NCBI RefSeq assembly: GCF_000204055.1
Contig: NW_006768772.1
Span: 1,574,287 to 1,638,286 of the forward strand
Source of the DNA: Melampsora larici-populina 98AG31
Lineage: Eukaryota; Basidiomycota; Pucciniomycetes; Pucciniales; Melampsoraceae
Reading direction: 5' to 3'
DNA length: 64,000 bases
The translations under genes and the position numbers were made by a program. A model generated the notes under the pieces. That model was not told the origin of the DNA. It did not search any database and was given only the letters and a program-made list of their open reading frames with translations. Shown here one piece after another: positions 11,109 to 23,348 of the stretch (position 1 is the first letter of the stretch; every line of letters starts with the position of its first letter).

Positions 11109-14097
11109 TAGGGCTGTGGCCCGGCCCCGCGAGTTTGTGGCCGCCCTTGGGGTCCAAAACCGGCCTTGAGCAACCCAAGGACCTTGGGAAAACACGCAGG
11201 GCCAACCAGGGCACGCCCTGAAAGCATGGTCACGGGGCCAAGCGGGGCTAGGCTCACATCTAGGGGCAAGAAAGACTCAAAAAAACTCAATCTAGTCTCA
11301 CTTACAAGTTAAAACTTGATCTTGGCTCACTGGTAGGGGCAATAAAAACTCAAACAGGGGATAACTTTTTACTGGTATTTCCAAAACATGTGTATGAGGA
11401 CTTATCTTGTATAAAAAGAGAAAACATTGTTGAGCGCCTACTTATATAATAAGAAACTCAATAACAAGAGCACACATGATTGAGCGCCTACTTAGATTAT
11501 AACAAACTCTGCCTGTACTTAGATTTAGCATGTATTTAATCAAGAGCATATTTGATATTGAAAAAGAAACTAAACAAACTTTCTTGTTTGTACTTCCTTA
11601 GATAATACTAAGATAATATCTTATTCCAGGTCTTGAGGCAAACTTGGGCCTCAAGATTCATAGGAGTGAAAGAGGCCCGGTGATTGCTCATAACTCTCAA
11701 TGCATTAGAAAAGGTACTCTCAGAAGGAGCGCTTGTGGCAGGTACTGCAAGCATTGCCTTCGCCATTCAAGCAAGGTTGGGCCAGTGACGTTTGTGAGTT
11801 TTCCAGTAGACAAGAGGTTGGCATCTCTCATCTTCTTGAGGTGCGGTGAGGAACTCGTTGACCTCGTCCTCAATAGGAACTGTTCTACGGCGTTTGATGA
11901 AATGTTGAGGTCGATCAAAGTCCAGGGTTTCCTCGTTTTTGACAATCTCAATGTTGGGGTCCAAAGCTGGTCTGAATTTGGCAATGTCATCAGTAAAATA
12001 TTTAATTAAGTCTTCTACTCCCCAACCGAGGGATTCCATAGTCTGAGGTTGGACGGCGTTAAGTTTAAGACGGCAATTGAGGATTGCTGCACATATGTAG
12101 ACTGCCTTCACTTGAGCTGCCTCTTGGTATTGGATGATCTTCTTGACCATTGGCATGAAAGAGGCTTTGAGTTCCCGGCATTTTGAATCAACCCAGGCCT
12201 AGAAACAAACAAAGACTATAATCAGCAAATTTTCATACAAAAGAAAAGAATAGTAAAGAAAACTGAAAGATTGAAATACTTACAGTTTCAAGTCGTGCCA
12301 CAAGCCACTGGTAGTCTGGCATAACTAGAGAGAAAGTTGGATACAAATGGCCTTCCATCCGGTTGGTCATGGCAGCGAGAGGAGCTAAAAACTGGATAAG
12401 TTTTCAACCAAAGTCCACTTGTCATGTTCAAGTTTGAAATCTTCAAGTGCTGGATTACAATTTAACTGATACTCTAAGACGACTCAAAGTTGAATGAATT
12501 GAGAAAGTGAAGCATGGGTTGATGACCACCGAGTTGAAACCTTGTGGACTAAACCTACTTCCTGTGCCAAGACAGCACAGCTCGTGATTGCGTTGTCAAG
12601 GGAGGTTTTGAGTTAGCTACTATGTTTGATTTTTTTGTGAAAGCCATGTATTCTGGTAAGTATGCTTCTGATCTCGGCAGTGGAAGTAGGTTCAACAAAT
12701 AAGGGAACTGATGATTGAAGTTGTGGTATAGCAGGATCGAAAGCATTCATTGGTTCAGATTTATCTTTTCAATCAAAAACTGCAAGTCCTGCCTTGGCCA
12801 CAAGGTTGATGACATGGGCAATACATCCGTGGATACTTTGAGAGGCATTGAACTGAGGAATCATGGTTCCAAGGGCTAGGACCATGGTGGTGTTATTGGA
12901 TGTGTTGTGGGCAGTGATGCAGTACAGACACTCAGAGAGGTTGAAAGAATCAAGGATATGCTTGAGGAGTGAAGCCAAGTTGGCACCGGTATGAGGTCCA
13001 TCAATTGCCTTCAAAGCAAGAGTGATACCGCGTAGCTGAAAGTCGTCAGAAATCCAGTGCGCGGTCACACCAAGCATCGCGAGGTTGGTTGGGGAGGTTC
13101 ACCCATCACATGTGATACTGACATGTTTGATAGAAGAGAGGAGGTTGACAATGGCTGATTGTTTGGCTTGGAAGGTGTCCAGGATTCCATCTGAGATGGC
13201 AGTCTGTTTAGATAAGATGGCAAAAGCAGCGGGTTTGATCATGTTGATGATCTCTCGAAACTCCCTACCGTCAACAAATGAGACTGGAACCTCTCAATTG
13301 ACAACCAAGCGGATCAATGCATCCTTGAGGTAGGCTCGGTTGAGAGGTTGGACCTAAAATGAGATAGAGAAAGGAATAAAGATAGAAATAAAGGTAAGAA
13401 GAGATTGATAGATGTGAAAAAATATGAAAGTACTTACTTGAACTGCCTCTCCATCAATATAGAAGTCCGCAATAGAAGGTTGATTAGTTTGAACAAGGGG
13501 TTCAATATGATGTGCACGAGAGAGATGTTGTATCATCAATTTTGTGCTGCCGTTCTTGTCGACAGCAAGAGATCACGGGAGGTGTGTCGGCATTGTTGGC
13601 AGCGGTGTTGGCGTCAATCAGTCCTTGTTGGGCTTGGCAGATGTTCTTGAGGACACCGTTGACCTCTTCGGTGACAAAGTATTGCCACACCCAAGAAGAT
13701 TGTGCGGTGGTCATGGTGTTGGAGTCTACTTTGGAGATGGAATCCAAGGGAGCCAGGCTGGAACTCGGAGTCGACATCATAGAACAATGTAGAGTTGAAG
13801 CAGATCTAGTGGCAGGGGTTCTAGAGACGGGGGTTGACATATGATAAGGAAATTGATCGAGATATCCCGATAACTGGAAAGTTTGTTAATTGAAGATCTA
13901 CGTGATCACAACATTCATGAGAAAATTGGTTTCATAAGGGTCGGCTGCCTGGGTGGAGCAGCCAACCTGGGGCGCCCGCGGGGCTTTTGTGAATCTCATC
14001 AGGTTAGGTTTACGTGTCCCAAGGCGTGGACCGTGAGCTTCCTGGATACCCTTGGGCATAGTCGGCCGGGCAGGGCTGAGTCCGGGTCACAGCCCTA
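11109..14097 (-). mobile_element. hAT transposon (copy 2), decayed
   Basis: It starts TAGGGCTGTGGCCCGG at 11109 and ends with the complement of TAGGGCTGTGACCCGG at 14097. The 8-bp duplication GTCAAAAC lies at 11101-11108 and 14098-14105. Its 2,989-bp length is close to that inferred for copy 1 (about 2.88 kb). The minus-strand transposase is recognisable from the BED region to the C-terminal dimerisation motif but is broken by stops and frameshifts. Confidence 0.88.
11640..13840 (-). pseudogene. hAT transposase pseudogene
   Basis: Fragments collinear with copy 1 can be read: a BED-like start with SWVWQYFVT (13840-13502), a core fragment with LGVTAHWISDDF, ITAHNTSNNTTM and IHGCIAHVINLV (13077-12769), and a C-terminal fragment with PMVKKII and RPQHFIKRRR (12156-11767). 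At 11767-11769 an in-frame TGA stands where copy 1 has Arg (CGA). The frame then continues as MAKAMLAVPATSAPSESTF to about 11640. ITADNASNN of copy 1 is ITAHNTSNN here, so a probable catalytic-region Asp is also changed. Several further breaks lie between 12160 and 12770. Not functional. Confidence 0.85.
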
Positions 14098-14256
14098 GTC
14101 AAAACTGCCCAAATTGAGGCAAAAACCGTCAGATGTTACCGACAAAATTGGTATCAAAGGGCTCAAAAAGCCACTTTTTCAAGGTATCAATCAATCAATT
14201 TTCCCCAATTTCTGGTTAGATGGTTCCATAGGAGCTTTCCGGGATCCTCCTTAATT

Positions 14257-14952
14257 TATCTAAACAATTCTAAAGCTACAGCCATATTCATAATTGATGA
14301 ACATTTGAAAAAAAAAAAAACTTTTCAAATGATCAACGCAAATTGTAAACAGGTACAGCCCAAAACATTCACTTGTCATTTGTCGCAAGTTCATCAAAAC
14401 TGCAAACGGCTGTATATAAGTCTTCTTTTTTTTTCAAAACCAAAAAATAAAATTTCACAAACAAATCACACACAAAGACAAAGACATAACAAATCATAGA
14501 ATTTGATTTTTTTTTTCTTTTCAACACTCCCACCACCACCCACAACCTTCCATCTTCATCTTCTCTTTTTTGAATCGTTTTCCCACACAACTTCTTCAAA
14601 AAAAACCCAAATTTCAGAAAAAAAACCAAAAAAACACTCCCAGAAAAAAAAAAATTCATAGAAAAGAAAAAAGTAATATTCAAATAAACTCAAACTTTCT
14701 CTTTTGTTTTTGTTATGCGTTTTTTTTTTCTTCCCTTTCGTCTCGTTTTACTCTTCTAATCTTGATTAAACCTTTGTAAAGTTTTATCTTTAACTTGTTC
14801 CATAAATCCTTTTTTACTATCATCATACATTCCAACTGGTGTACCTAAAAAAAACCCACACACACACACACCAAAACCCAATATGATATCAGAAATTAAG
14901 CTCCCTTCTACTCTGTTTGTATTCAGAAACTCAGCGGGAAAAAAAAGACCCA
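14257..14952. other. Intergenic, 3' side of the RBM5-like gene
   Basis: Low-complexity AT-rich sequence with long A-runs on the plus strand (T-runs for the minus-strand gene) and a short CA microsatellite near 14860-14870. It probably holds the 3' UTR of the splicing-factor gene that stops at 14953. No exon was recognised. Confidence 0.4.
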
Positions 14953-17900
14953 TCACATACCAGTCGAAGCACCAAGTCCAACTCCTTTTGTATATTGTGA
15001 AGCCGAAACCGGTTCGACTCGTCCTCCCGTTCCATTTCCTAATCCTTCACCTTTTGACCATCCCATCTTAGCCAACATCTGTTCAAAAAGACAAACCAGA
15101 TCCAAGAACCAAAACCAAATTAAATCACATCATCATCGATTAGATTTGGAAAAACCAAAGAGAAAATCGATTCAAAAAATCATTTTTTCTTACCTGACTA
15201 CCCACATTACTAGCTTGGATTCCATCTTTATCAACCGAAACAGGTGTTTCGATCGGTAAAGGAGCAGGTTCATACCTAGCCTTCTTAGCTTCATGTAGAT
15301 CTGAACTATTACTAATCGGTACATCAGGTTGACCAAAGGCTTCACGTCGGGCTGCTGCTCGATCGGTATACTTGGTTCCATTACTACCTTCTCCAAGATC
15401 ACTACCACTTGCTGCTCTTTTGGTCGCTGTGGATTTCATACTGGCTTGTTTACGTAATCGTCCTGCTTTTCTGGCCGTTTCACTTTCTAAATTGGTCTGT
15501 TGATTTGTAAATCAGTATCAGTTTCGAGAAGGAGAAAAATGGTGTTCAAGAAAAATCAATTTGATGAATTTTTTCAATTGATGAAGTTCGGTTTTCATAG
15601 TCGATTGTTATTCAAAGTGACCAATGTGAATTTTGCAAAAAGAAGATAATAATATTTGATATGAAAAGTACGTCAATAAATTTATTCCTTCTCGTGATGA
15701 TGATAATGAAAAAAAGTTTTTTGCAAAAAAAAGCCGATATAAGAAATCAAGAGCACCTTATGTAAATTAGATAATTCATTATGTCTTGCTAAATCCTCTG
15801 TTGATTTAAATTGACGTTGACAAAGTAAACAGGTAAGTCGAATCATATCGCTGAAATCATCTTCATTGCTGTTGTTGTTGTTGTTGTTGTTGTTGGTCTC
15901 ATGATTCTGTAAGTTTCAAATCAATTAATTTTTCAATGAGTTTTTTTTCATTTCGGTCATTCAAGAGTTAAGTCAAAATTCAGTTTATCAATTTGAAGTG
16001 TGTTTAAATCTAAGCTCAAAGTAAGTAAATGATATTAATCAATGAAGTTTAAATCGAAACTTGATATGAGCTTTCTTTGAGAGATCTTCACATGTTCATA
16101 TCTTGAAAATGAGAGATAGAGACCTTCGTCTAAAACACATAAGATAAATAAAAAAAACTCATAGAGATGTTTTCTCACAGGGTTCTCAGGGTTAGTGACC
16201 GGTTCTGAACTGTCTTCAGTGCTTGAAGGATCTTGAATCTTCTTGGAGTTCCATTTTTCAATATTTGCTGCCATCTAGAATACATAGAGGGGAGGACGAT
16301 CAGTCTTGTTGATATTAAACTCAAGTAAGATCTGATTCAATAAAATCCACTAACCTTCTTGCTCGCGATTAATTCGGTACCTTTCTTTTTATCAGTCTTG
16401 GTTTCTGAAGCTTTTTGATGTTGCATGGTCAAAAATGTGAATATGAATAAACTGAAACTAAAAAAATTGATGATTCATATATTCTAAAACATTGAATAGT
16501 AAGACAGACCCTTTGCTTGTGTTTGATCAGTATGATTAACTTGAGAATCTTGCTTTGATGGTTCGGAAGACTTGTTTTCCGGATTTGTTGATTCACGACT
16601 TTCAACATTGTTTTGATCGACCGACGAAGAGACTTGCTGTTGGTCCTGAGAGAGAGAATCATTTGTAGGATTTAAATTGTTAGATGAGTTTGTGATTTTG
16701 ACTGTCTCTGACTTGGAGCCGGACTGATCATTGTCAATTGACGACAAAAGTTCTTTCATATCTGCATCTTCATCTCTTGTAGAAGTCAGCTTGCCATCAT
16801 GTGATTCTTGAGTTTTCTTAATACCATTGTGATCATCTGTCGCCTCTCCATTGGACCCTGCAGGAACGAAGACGGCTGAATAAGCTTTATCATCCCAGTA
16901 AGCTAATTCTTGTCCTCCAGGGCCTTGAAATGACCAATCAGAAGGAGTATAAACTGGATGAAATGAATGTTCATGAGCAAAAGTCACAGTCAAAACTCGA
17001 GATCGAATCTGAAAGCCACGAGGGAATAAACTCGTGTTCAAAAGAAGGGAAAGAGCTTTGACGGCGATCTGAAAAGAGATCGGTTGTTAGTTACAGGATC
17101 TAATTTGATAGGGATCGATTGTTCTGAGTAGAAGACACGCAAACCTGAACGTCAGAAAATTGAACAAAAGCGTAACCCCAGCTGCCACGAGTAAGTCGGT
17201 CTTTGATCAACATCACCTTTCTGATCGAGTCAGGAAGAACGGTTTGAGATGGATCAGGTATGTGCTGTAGGTGAGTAGCAATCTCTTGTTCGGTGGTGAT
17301 TGGATCAAGTCCTCTCAATAAGAGTATAGAAGTCGGAGTGCCACCAATATCACGAGCCCCATCATTGAGAGCTGAAGGAGTAGGATCGATAGCTCCATTA
17401 TAAGAATGATTACCTCCTGATTGTTCTTCATTCAAATCAACCACCGGTGGGGATCTTCGAACGCCTTCTCTTTCTCTATGTCTAATTTCATAAGGTATCT
17501 TTTCTTTTTGACTATAATCAATCTTGATTTGTAAGCCATCACCAGATCGATCAAAAGGAGAACCTTCGGGCTCTTTCCAAGTGACGAGTGGAAAGCAAGG
17601 CTCGACAAAGGAGCGCGCATCGTCTACAGTAGCAAAACGAGCGAATCCATAACGCTTACTGAGACCAGTGTTACGGTCATAAATGATGGTGACAGTATCG
17701 ACTTCAGCACCATACTGTTCTAAAAAGGTACGCAAGGTGGCTTCATCAGTATGGATCGGTAAACCCATAAAGATGACAGATTGGGTAGGCGCTGATTTCT
17801 CTTTAGGTGGACCATGATTGAACTGGGTGTTTAAATCGTAGATCTTGTGGTGGTGATTCTCATGATGCCAACTTTTGTGACGGTCTTCATGAGGAGCGAA

Positions 17901-18460
17901 GCCTTGAGAATGGTACGAGGGCGAGGTGTTTGAGTTGATTGATGATGGACCACTTCTTGATAGAGGATGAGCATAAGGGTGAGGGTGGGATATATAACGC
18001 GGAGGACGCTGATGATGAGGTACAAACTGTTGAAGTTCATGAGTATAAGTGATTGAAAGGATCAAATGAAATGATGATGATGATGATGAACTATGTGAGT
18101 TTGATGACATACTTCTTGAGACCTTCGAGGATTATGTGGGTCATCATAAGACCTTCTAGAATCTGCAAAAGGAGCCGTAGGAATAGGTCGATCTGAAGGA
18201 TCACGTTCATCATAATCCTGTCTTCGATCAAAGCTTCTAGGAGGACCGACATAAGGAGGACGAGATTGACGATCAGATGAAGGAAACCTAGGATCAATTT
18301 GAGTTCTACCATCATATTGATGATGATTAGAATGTCTACGAGGATCATGATAAGGTCTTTCTTCCGATCTAGGTTGAGGTCTTTCTTGATAATCTTCTGA
18401 TCGATCCCATTCAGCAGAACGAGGTGTTCTAATATGATCTGAAGAATGACGATTATACAT
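14953..18460 (-). CDS. RBM5/RBM10-like splicing factor (RRMs, C2H2 finger, G-patch)
   Basis: A probable alternative-splicing regulator of early spliceosomes. Exon 1 (18460-18113, chosen start MYNRHSSD) encodes an Arg/Ser/Asp-rich, RS-like stretch. Exon 2 (18026-17145) encodes a first RRM (VIFMGLPIHTDEATLRTFL, with RYGFARF) and a second (SILLRGLDPITTEQEIATHL, with WGYAFVQF). Exon 3 (from 17069) completes RRM2 and has YAYW-like text (ELAYWDDKAYSAVF). Later exons give a helix (MAANIEKWNSKK), a poly-Asn run, a C2H2 finger (TCLLCQRQF...RHNELSNLH), a basic helix (ARREAFGQPD) and a G-patch (MLAKMGWSKGEGLGNGTGG) just before the stop at 14953. This order matches RBM5/10, although no RanBP2 finger was seen. 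Phases agree at the exon 1-2, 2-3 and G-patch junctions; the junction near 16,500 has two possible acceptors. Confidence 0.85.
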
Positions 18461-19659
18461 TTTGAAGGTCACTAGAGGTGAGAATGGATTTTGAAGTGAT
18501 GATGATTGATGAATAATCAAGGTTCAAGTGATGATGAGTTTGAGTGAATGAATTCAATCGATCGATCGATAGCTTGGATGACTGAATATAGTAAAACTAA
18601 AGTAAAGTAGTAATGGTAAAGTGATGGTAAACTAATGATAAAGTCTTGTAATCAAGTTTGAGTACTTCTTTTGATGAGAAAGTGGGAACAATCAAACTCA
18701 AAATGGTAATCAGTCAATCAAATTTTAGAAAAATCCAGAAGGAAATCTCAATTCACATAACAACTACTAAATATTAAGACCCTTAAGAAAACACCATTCT
18801 CTGAGACTGCGCAGTCACTTTCTTTCCTTGGAACTTGACCTTTCATGACTGAGCGAGAACAAAATCTAAAATTATGACACGAGTAACAGAGAAGCTCAAC
18901 TGCGAGCATATCGATTGGTCCTCAGACCCACTCGTCTGCTCAAGTATGTCGATCCACACACTACATCATCATCCGCTGCTGCTCACGAGACCAAACTATG
19001 ATATTGAAAAAAATGTGATCAAAATCAAAGAGATAACCTGAACTAAAAGAGAGCACGAGAGAGAGAGAGAGAGCTCAATGAAAAATGTATCCTAACTTCA
19101 ATTCACCAGTATAAAATTCCTCAGTTCATCTTCTCAAAATCAATTGATTCTTCATCCCACTTCCTTAATATATTTCTAGCACTAGCATATAATCCAAATG
19201 ATTTTGAAAAGATTGATGGAAGATGAGCAAAGTAAACGCTCATCATCAATCCTATTCTTGAAAAAATGTACCATGAAACCAAATGTAAAGAATCTAAATA
19301 AGATAAATATGATGGGTTTTTAAATAACTCAGACACCTTTACCCAAACCAAAAATTATATTTTTTCAAAGTAAACCTTTTTTTGATCAGTTACCCCAAGT
19401 TAAAAAGGGGGTATAAAATTAATCCAACCAAAAGAAAAGAAAAACTCACAATTTATTTAGCTATAACTACCTACATCTCAAAAACTCAATCAAACTGTTT
19501 TCCCTTAACCAAAACTGAAGAAAAAATTCATCTTTAATTTTTGTATGTAATTCATTCATTCATTCAAGATTTTCTTCTTGGTTTATTCAAGAAACAAACA
19601 AACAAAATATTCAAATTCAAAAACTAATCCACGGTTTTGAGTTTCAACAAAAAAAAAGA
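18461..19659. other. Intergenic between RBM5-like gene and ERG7
   Basis: The promoter side of the splicing-factor gene and the 3' side of ERG7. It is AT-rich with a short GA microsatellite at about 19055-19073 and ATTCATTC repeats near 19550. A 76-codon frame at 19351-19121 has no recognisable domain and is not called. Confidence 0.4.
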
Positions 19660-22600
19660 TTAAGTAGACCAATCAATATCACGACACTCCTTATACGCTT
19701 TTCCCAAAGCCCAAATAGTCCTAAACAACCCCACCAAAAAAAACAACAGAATCATCATCAATCAATCCATCCCAAAAAAAAAGAAAAAAAACCGCTCAAT
19801 TCTTTCCAAGAAAGAAAGAAAAAAAAACTTACCAAGCAAACTTATAATTAGGATACATCACCGAAGTAGTTTTATTAAAAAGACCTTCAATTTCTTCTTG
19901 TTCCCATTCACCATTCCTCAATTGTCTTTGCAGTATCAATTTACATGCTTTTTTAATGATTTCTTGATGTGGATATTTAACTGAAATCAATCCTAAAATC
20001 ACCCATGAAGTTTGAACAACTTGTGATCTTTTTTCATGTATATAAATCCCAAGTTCACATGACTTTTTTTCACACACACACACACATACACACAAATCAA
20101 AGTATTAGAATTTCGAGTATTTTTTTGGGGGGGAAGCGAAGGGAAGGGGAAAAGACTGACTTTGAAACTTTCACCCCAACCACCATCTTCCATTTGTCTA
20201 TCAACAAGAAACTCACATGCTTTTTGAACGGTTTGACTGTTTTCATAAGTTTCTGAATTTAATGAAAGTGATTCAAGTGCAAACATAGTAGCATATGTAA
20301 AACTAAAAAAACAAACAAGAAAACCAAACACTGATCAGGAAAAGAAACTGATTTTTGAAAGTTCAGTATTGGATAATGTCGATTAAACTTACCAAACTGC
20401 CCAAGATCCATACCAAGATCCATCTTGTCTTTGTTCTTTACGAATAAATTCAATGGCAGATTTTCTAGCAAGACTATGTTTGTGAAAAGAAAATCATCAT
20501 CATCAATTCAAGTCAAATTTCAACCCCGATCTTCGTCCCGCCCTCCCACCAAAAAAACAAATGATCAATCAAAGAAAATCACCAGCATCTTACCTAATCT
20601 CTTCTGATCGATAATCCTTATAATATTTATTAAACACACTTAAAGCCGTCGTACAAGCCGTTGTACATTCAACATAACACATCCTATGAAGATTTTGATT
20701 TAAACCCAAAGTTCAATTTTAGTTTTACATCTTCGCATTTCCAAAAGCCTACCCAAAAGAAAAAAAAATGAGATTTACTCTACCATTGTATTTGAAAAGA
20801 CTTCAGCAGGACTAAGCCATTCTAACCATTTCGGACCACGAATCAATTCATAAGATCCATATCCACCATTAGAGTTTTGTAAACTTAAGATCACATCGAC
20901 TGCCCAACACAATCTTTCCTTAGAAACCAATTTAGGTGTATACCTAATTGATTGAATCAAATCATCCTTCAGTTCAGCTCAAGAGTCTTTCAAAGTTCTA
21001 GAAAAAGAAAACGAAGAAAAACTGACTCTAATTCTTCTTGTAAATAAAGAACAGATTTTAAGGCTTCTGCCGTACAATCACTAACAGTATATCCCTGTGC
21101 TTTAGTACTAAAAGGCCAAGCTCCTTTAGTAGTATGACGATAAGCCGATCCATAATACTATATCGAATCATTTCATTCTTCAGAAACTCTATCAACACAT
21201 GATCATGAAGTATGTCTTCTTTTGGTTCTTCCTATTGACTTACTTTTGGGTTTTCTACAATTTGACATCGGTCTAACCAACCAAGAGCTTTATTGACTGT
21301 TTCTTGAGTAGATTGATCATTTGAATTTGCTAGATTAGATTCAACTAATGCTTGGGTAATAAAACTTAAATCCCATAATTGAGATCCATTAGTAGCTAAG
21401 AGCATCATTCCTTTTCTAAATACGAACGAAAAAAACAAATCAAGTTAAATTTCGACCGACTTTCTAAATAGCTCTTATAATTTTTCACTCTCATTCTGTA
21501 TAAATCAAAATCTTCAAAAGACTTACTGTGTCATCCATAGAAATTGATGTAAACTGGCTTGATGTAATTTAAACGTTTCACTATCTGATCCATCACGATC
21601 CCAAGAAATTAATAAATTCATCATTTTATTAACTGGTGCAAGAGCCTGATAATTGGTATTCTCATCCTCCATTTTACATAAATCATAAACTCTATCCTGA
21701 AAGATCGTCAAGTAATAGGAAACGTGATGAATTGAACAAAAGAAACAAAGTCAGATAATTTTTCTCTTCAATTCAATTTATCATCATCATGACTTACAAG
21801 TCCAGAGTTTCGAAGTCTTTTAGGACAAACCGATTCCCAAACCCCAAGAACTTTAAAAAGTCCATCAGCAATCGGATGATGAGGAGTATATAAATCTTCT
21901 TTTGAAATTAAATTTCGACAGTTTAACCAATCAATCGATTCATAATCTTTAACATATAATTCTTCTCTTAAAGATTTCAATAATGGATTTAATTCGATCT
22001 TTAACCTTTTACCCCAAAGATAACTCATGGCTAAATAAACTTGTCGACTATGTACCCACCATCTCCATGGATGTAAAGGTAAGAATTCAGGTAAAAGCCA
22101 AAATTCAGGTGGGATCGGATTGATACCTTCCCAACTGAAAATCAATGAAGAAAAAAAAATCAGTTTAGATTTCATTAGATGATTATATTTAAATTTCTTA
22201 CTCGTATACATTTAAGAGTGAAAGCCATAGTTTTCCCCATGTAGGTATTCCAGTTGCGCCACCTATCATTCAAATCATATCATGATATCAGCTCAAAGAA
22301 TAGATTAAACGAATCAAATAAGATGAAGATCATTTACCTAATGCGTGTAATGTTCCACGAGCTCTTACTAGCATTGGAGCTTCTGCATCAACACCAAGTA
22401 ATCGACATGCAACATAATTGAGAGCAGTTCCAAAGACGGTAGATTGACCAGCAACATGTCTTTATGGGATGTACAAATACCAATGTCAGCAAATGTATAT
22501 CCCAGTATGCCAATCGGATCTGATTTTGAACACGTGTTGGAAAAAACTGGTTAAAGGCTTACAATCCCCAACCTTGATCACGTGGGCTCTTACCGCAACG

Positions 22601-23348
22601 TTGCTCGTTTGCAAGATACCGAGCTAGTTCTTTGGTGACTTCTTCTGAAAATGGTGTTTTGGTAATATAACATGCTATCACCAAACCTGATGCAAAACGT
22701 GACCAAATAAATGTGATTTGATTAGAAGATTTGAATAGCAACAAAATTATTTGATCACTATAAATTTACCTGGAATTAGAAATAGAGGACCTTTTGAACC
22801 ATCCAGCGTTTGTGAGACCGAGCAGTGGTCAGTGTGAGATCAAGCTGAACATGAAACCTTCAAAATCGCCCACCTCCATACTCTCCACTACATATTGTAT
22901 ATAAGATGAGTTAATTAGTGATCTTTATAAGTTTGAAATCTTGTTTTTTTGATTTAGAAATTGATGACTGACCTCCAATGTCCATCTGGACTTTGAAGTT
23001 TTTTCAAAAATTCCAGTCCATTCTGTGCTGCTTTCAATGGATTACCTTCAGGATCGGGTAAAGCTGGTCCTTTCTGGATTCGAACTTTTCAGTTAATCAA
23101 CTCAATCAATCGATCGATCGATTCAAAGCAATACCACCTACAGAGTGAATCGATAACCAATATTTGCTTTCGAATGATTGTGGTCCAAGTATTCTATCAA
23201 TCGAATGATCGTATTGCCAATCAACTTTACCATCGTCACTTGTATCGACATGCCATCGAGTCAAATCAGTTGATCCTAATGGACCAGGGCTAGGGCTTTG
23301 AGTAGCAGTGGTCATAATTCGACTTGAGTGAATTGGCAATGCGTTCAA
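19660..23348 (-). CDS. ERG7: Lanosterol synthase (oxidosqualene cyclase)
   Basis: Cyclises 2,3-oxidosqualene to lanosterol in ergosterol synthesis, as a membrane-associated protein of ER or lipid droplets. The gene has about 14 or more exons. The N-terminus has [16 protein letters not shown] and [19 protein letters not shown] text spliced from 23.0 and 22.75 kb. Next come [21 protein letters not shown], the [10 protein letters not shown] and [14 protein letters not shown] blocks, and [10 protein letters not shown]. The catalytic acid motif DCTAE lies at 21065-21079. C-terminal QW-type repeats include [17 protein letters not shown] and [17 protein letters not shown]. The last exon encodes [19 protein letters not shown] and stop. 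Two N-terminal Met codons (23348 and 23315) are possible; the second starts MTTATQSP. No frameshift was seen. Confidence 0.92.

Larger units (their letters stand above)
10500..14248. mobile_element. MITE split by two hAT insertions
   Basis: The ends are inverted copies over about 31 bp (left AGGACCCTGGAAAG, right AGGATCCCGGAAAG, both followed by CTATGGAACCATCT). The 8-bp CCTTAATT flanks both sides (10492-10499, 14249-14256). Removing the inner hAT MITE (10646-11007), the hAT copy 2 (11109-14097) and their duplications leaves only about 380 bp, which includes a shared motif reading CCGACAAAAT...GTATCAA in both arms. No coding sequence belongs to it. The 8-bp duplication suggests a hAT-like or related non-autonomous element. 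Confidence 0.7.
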
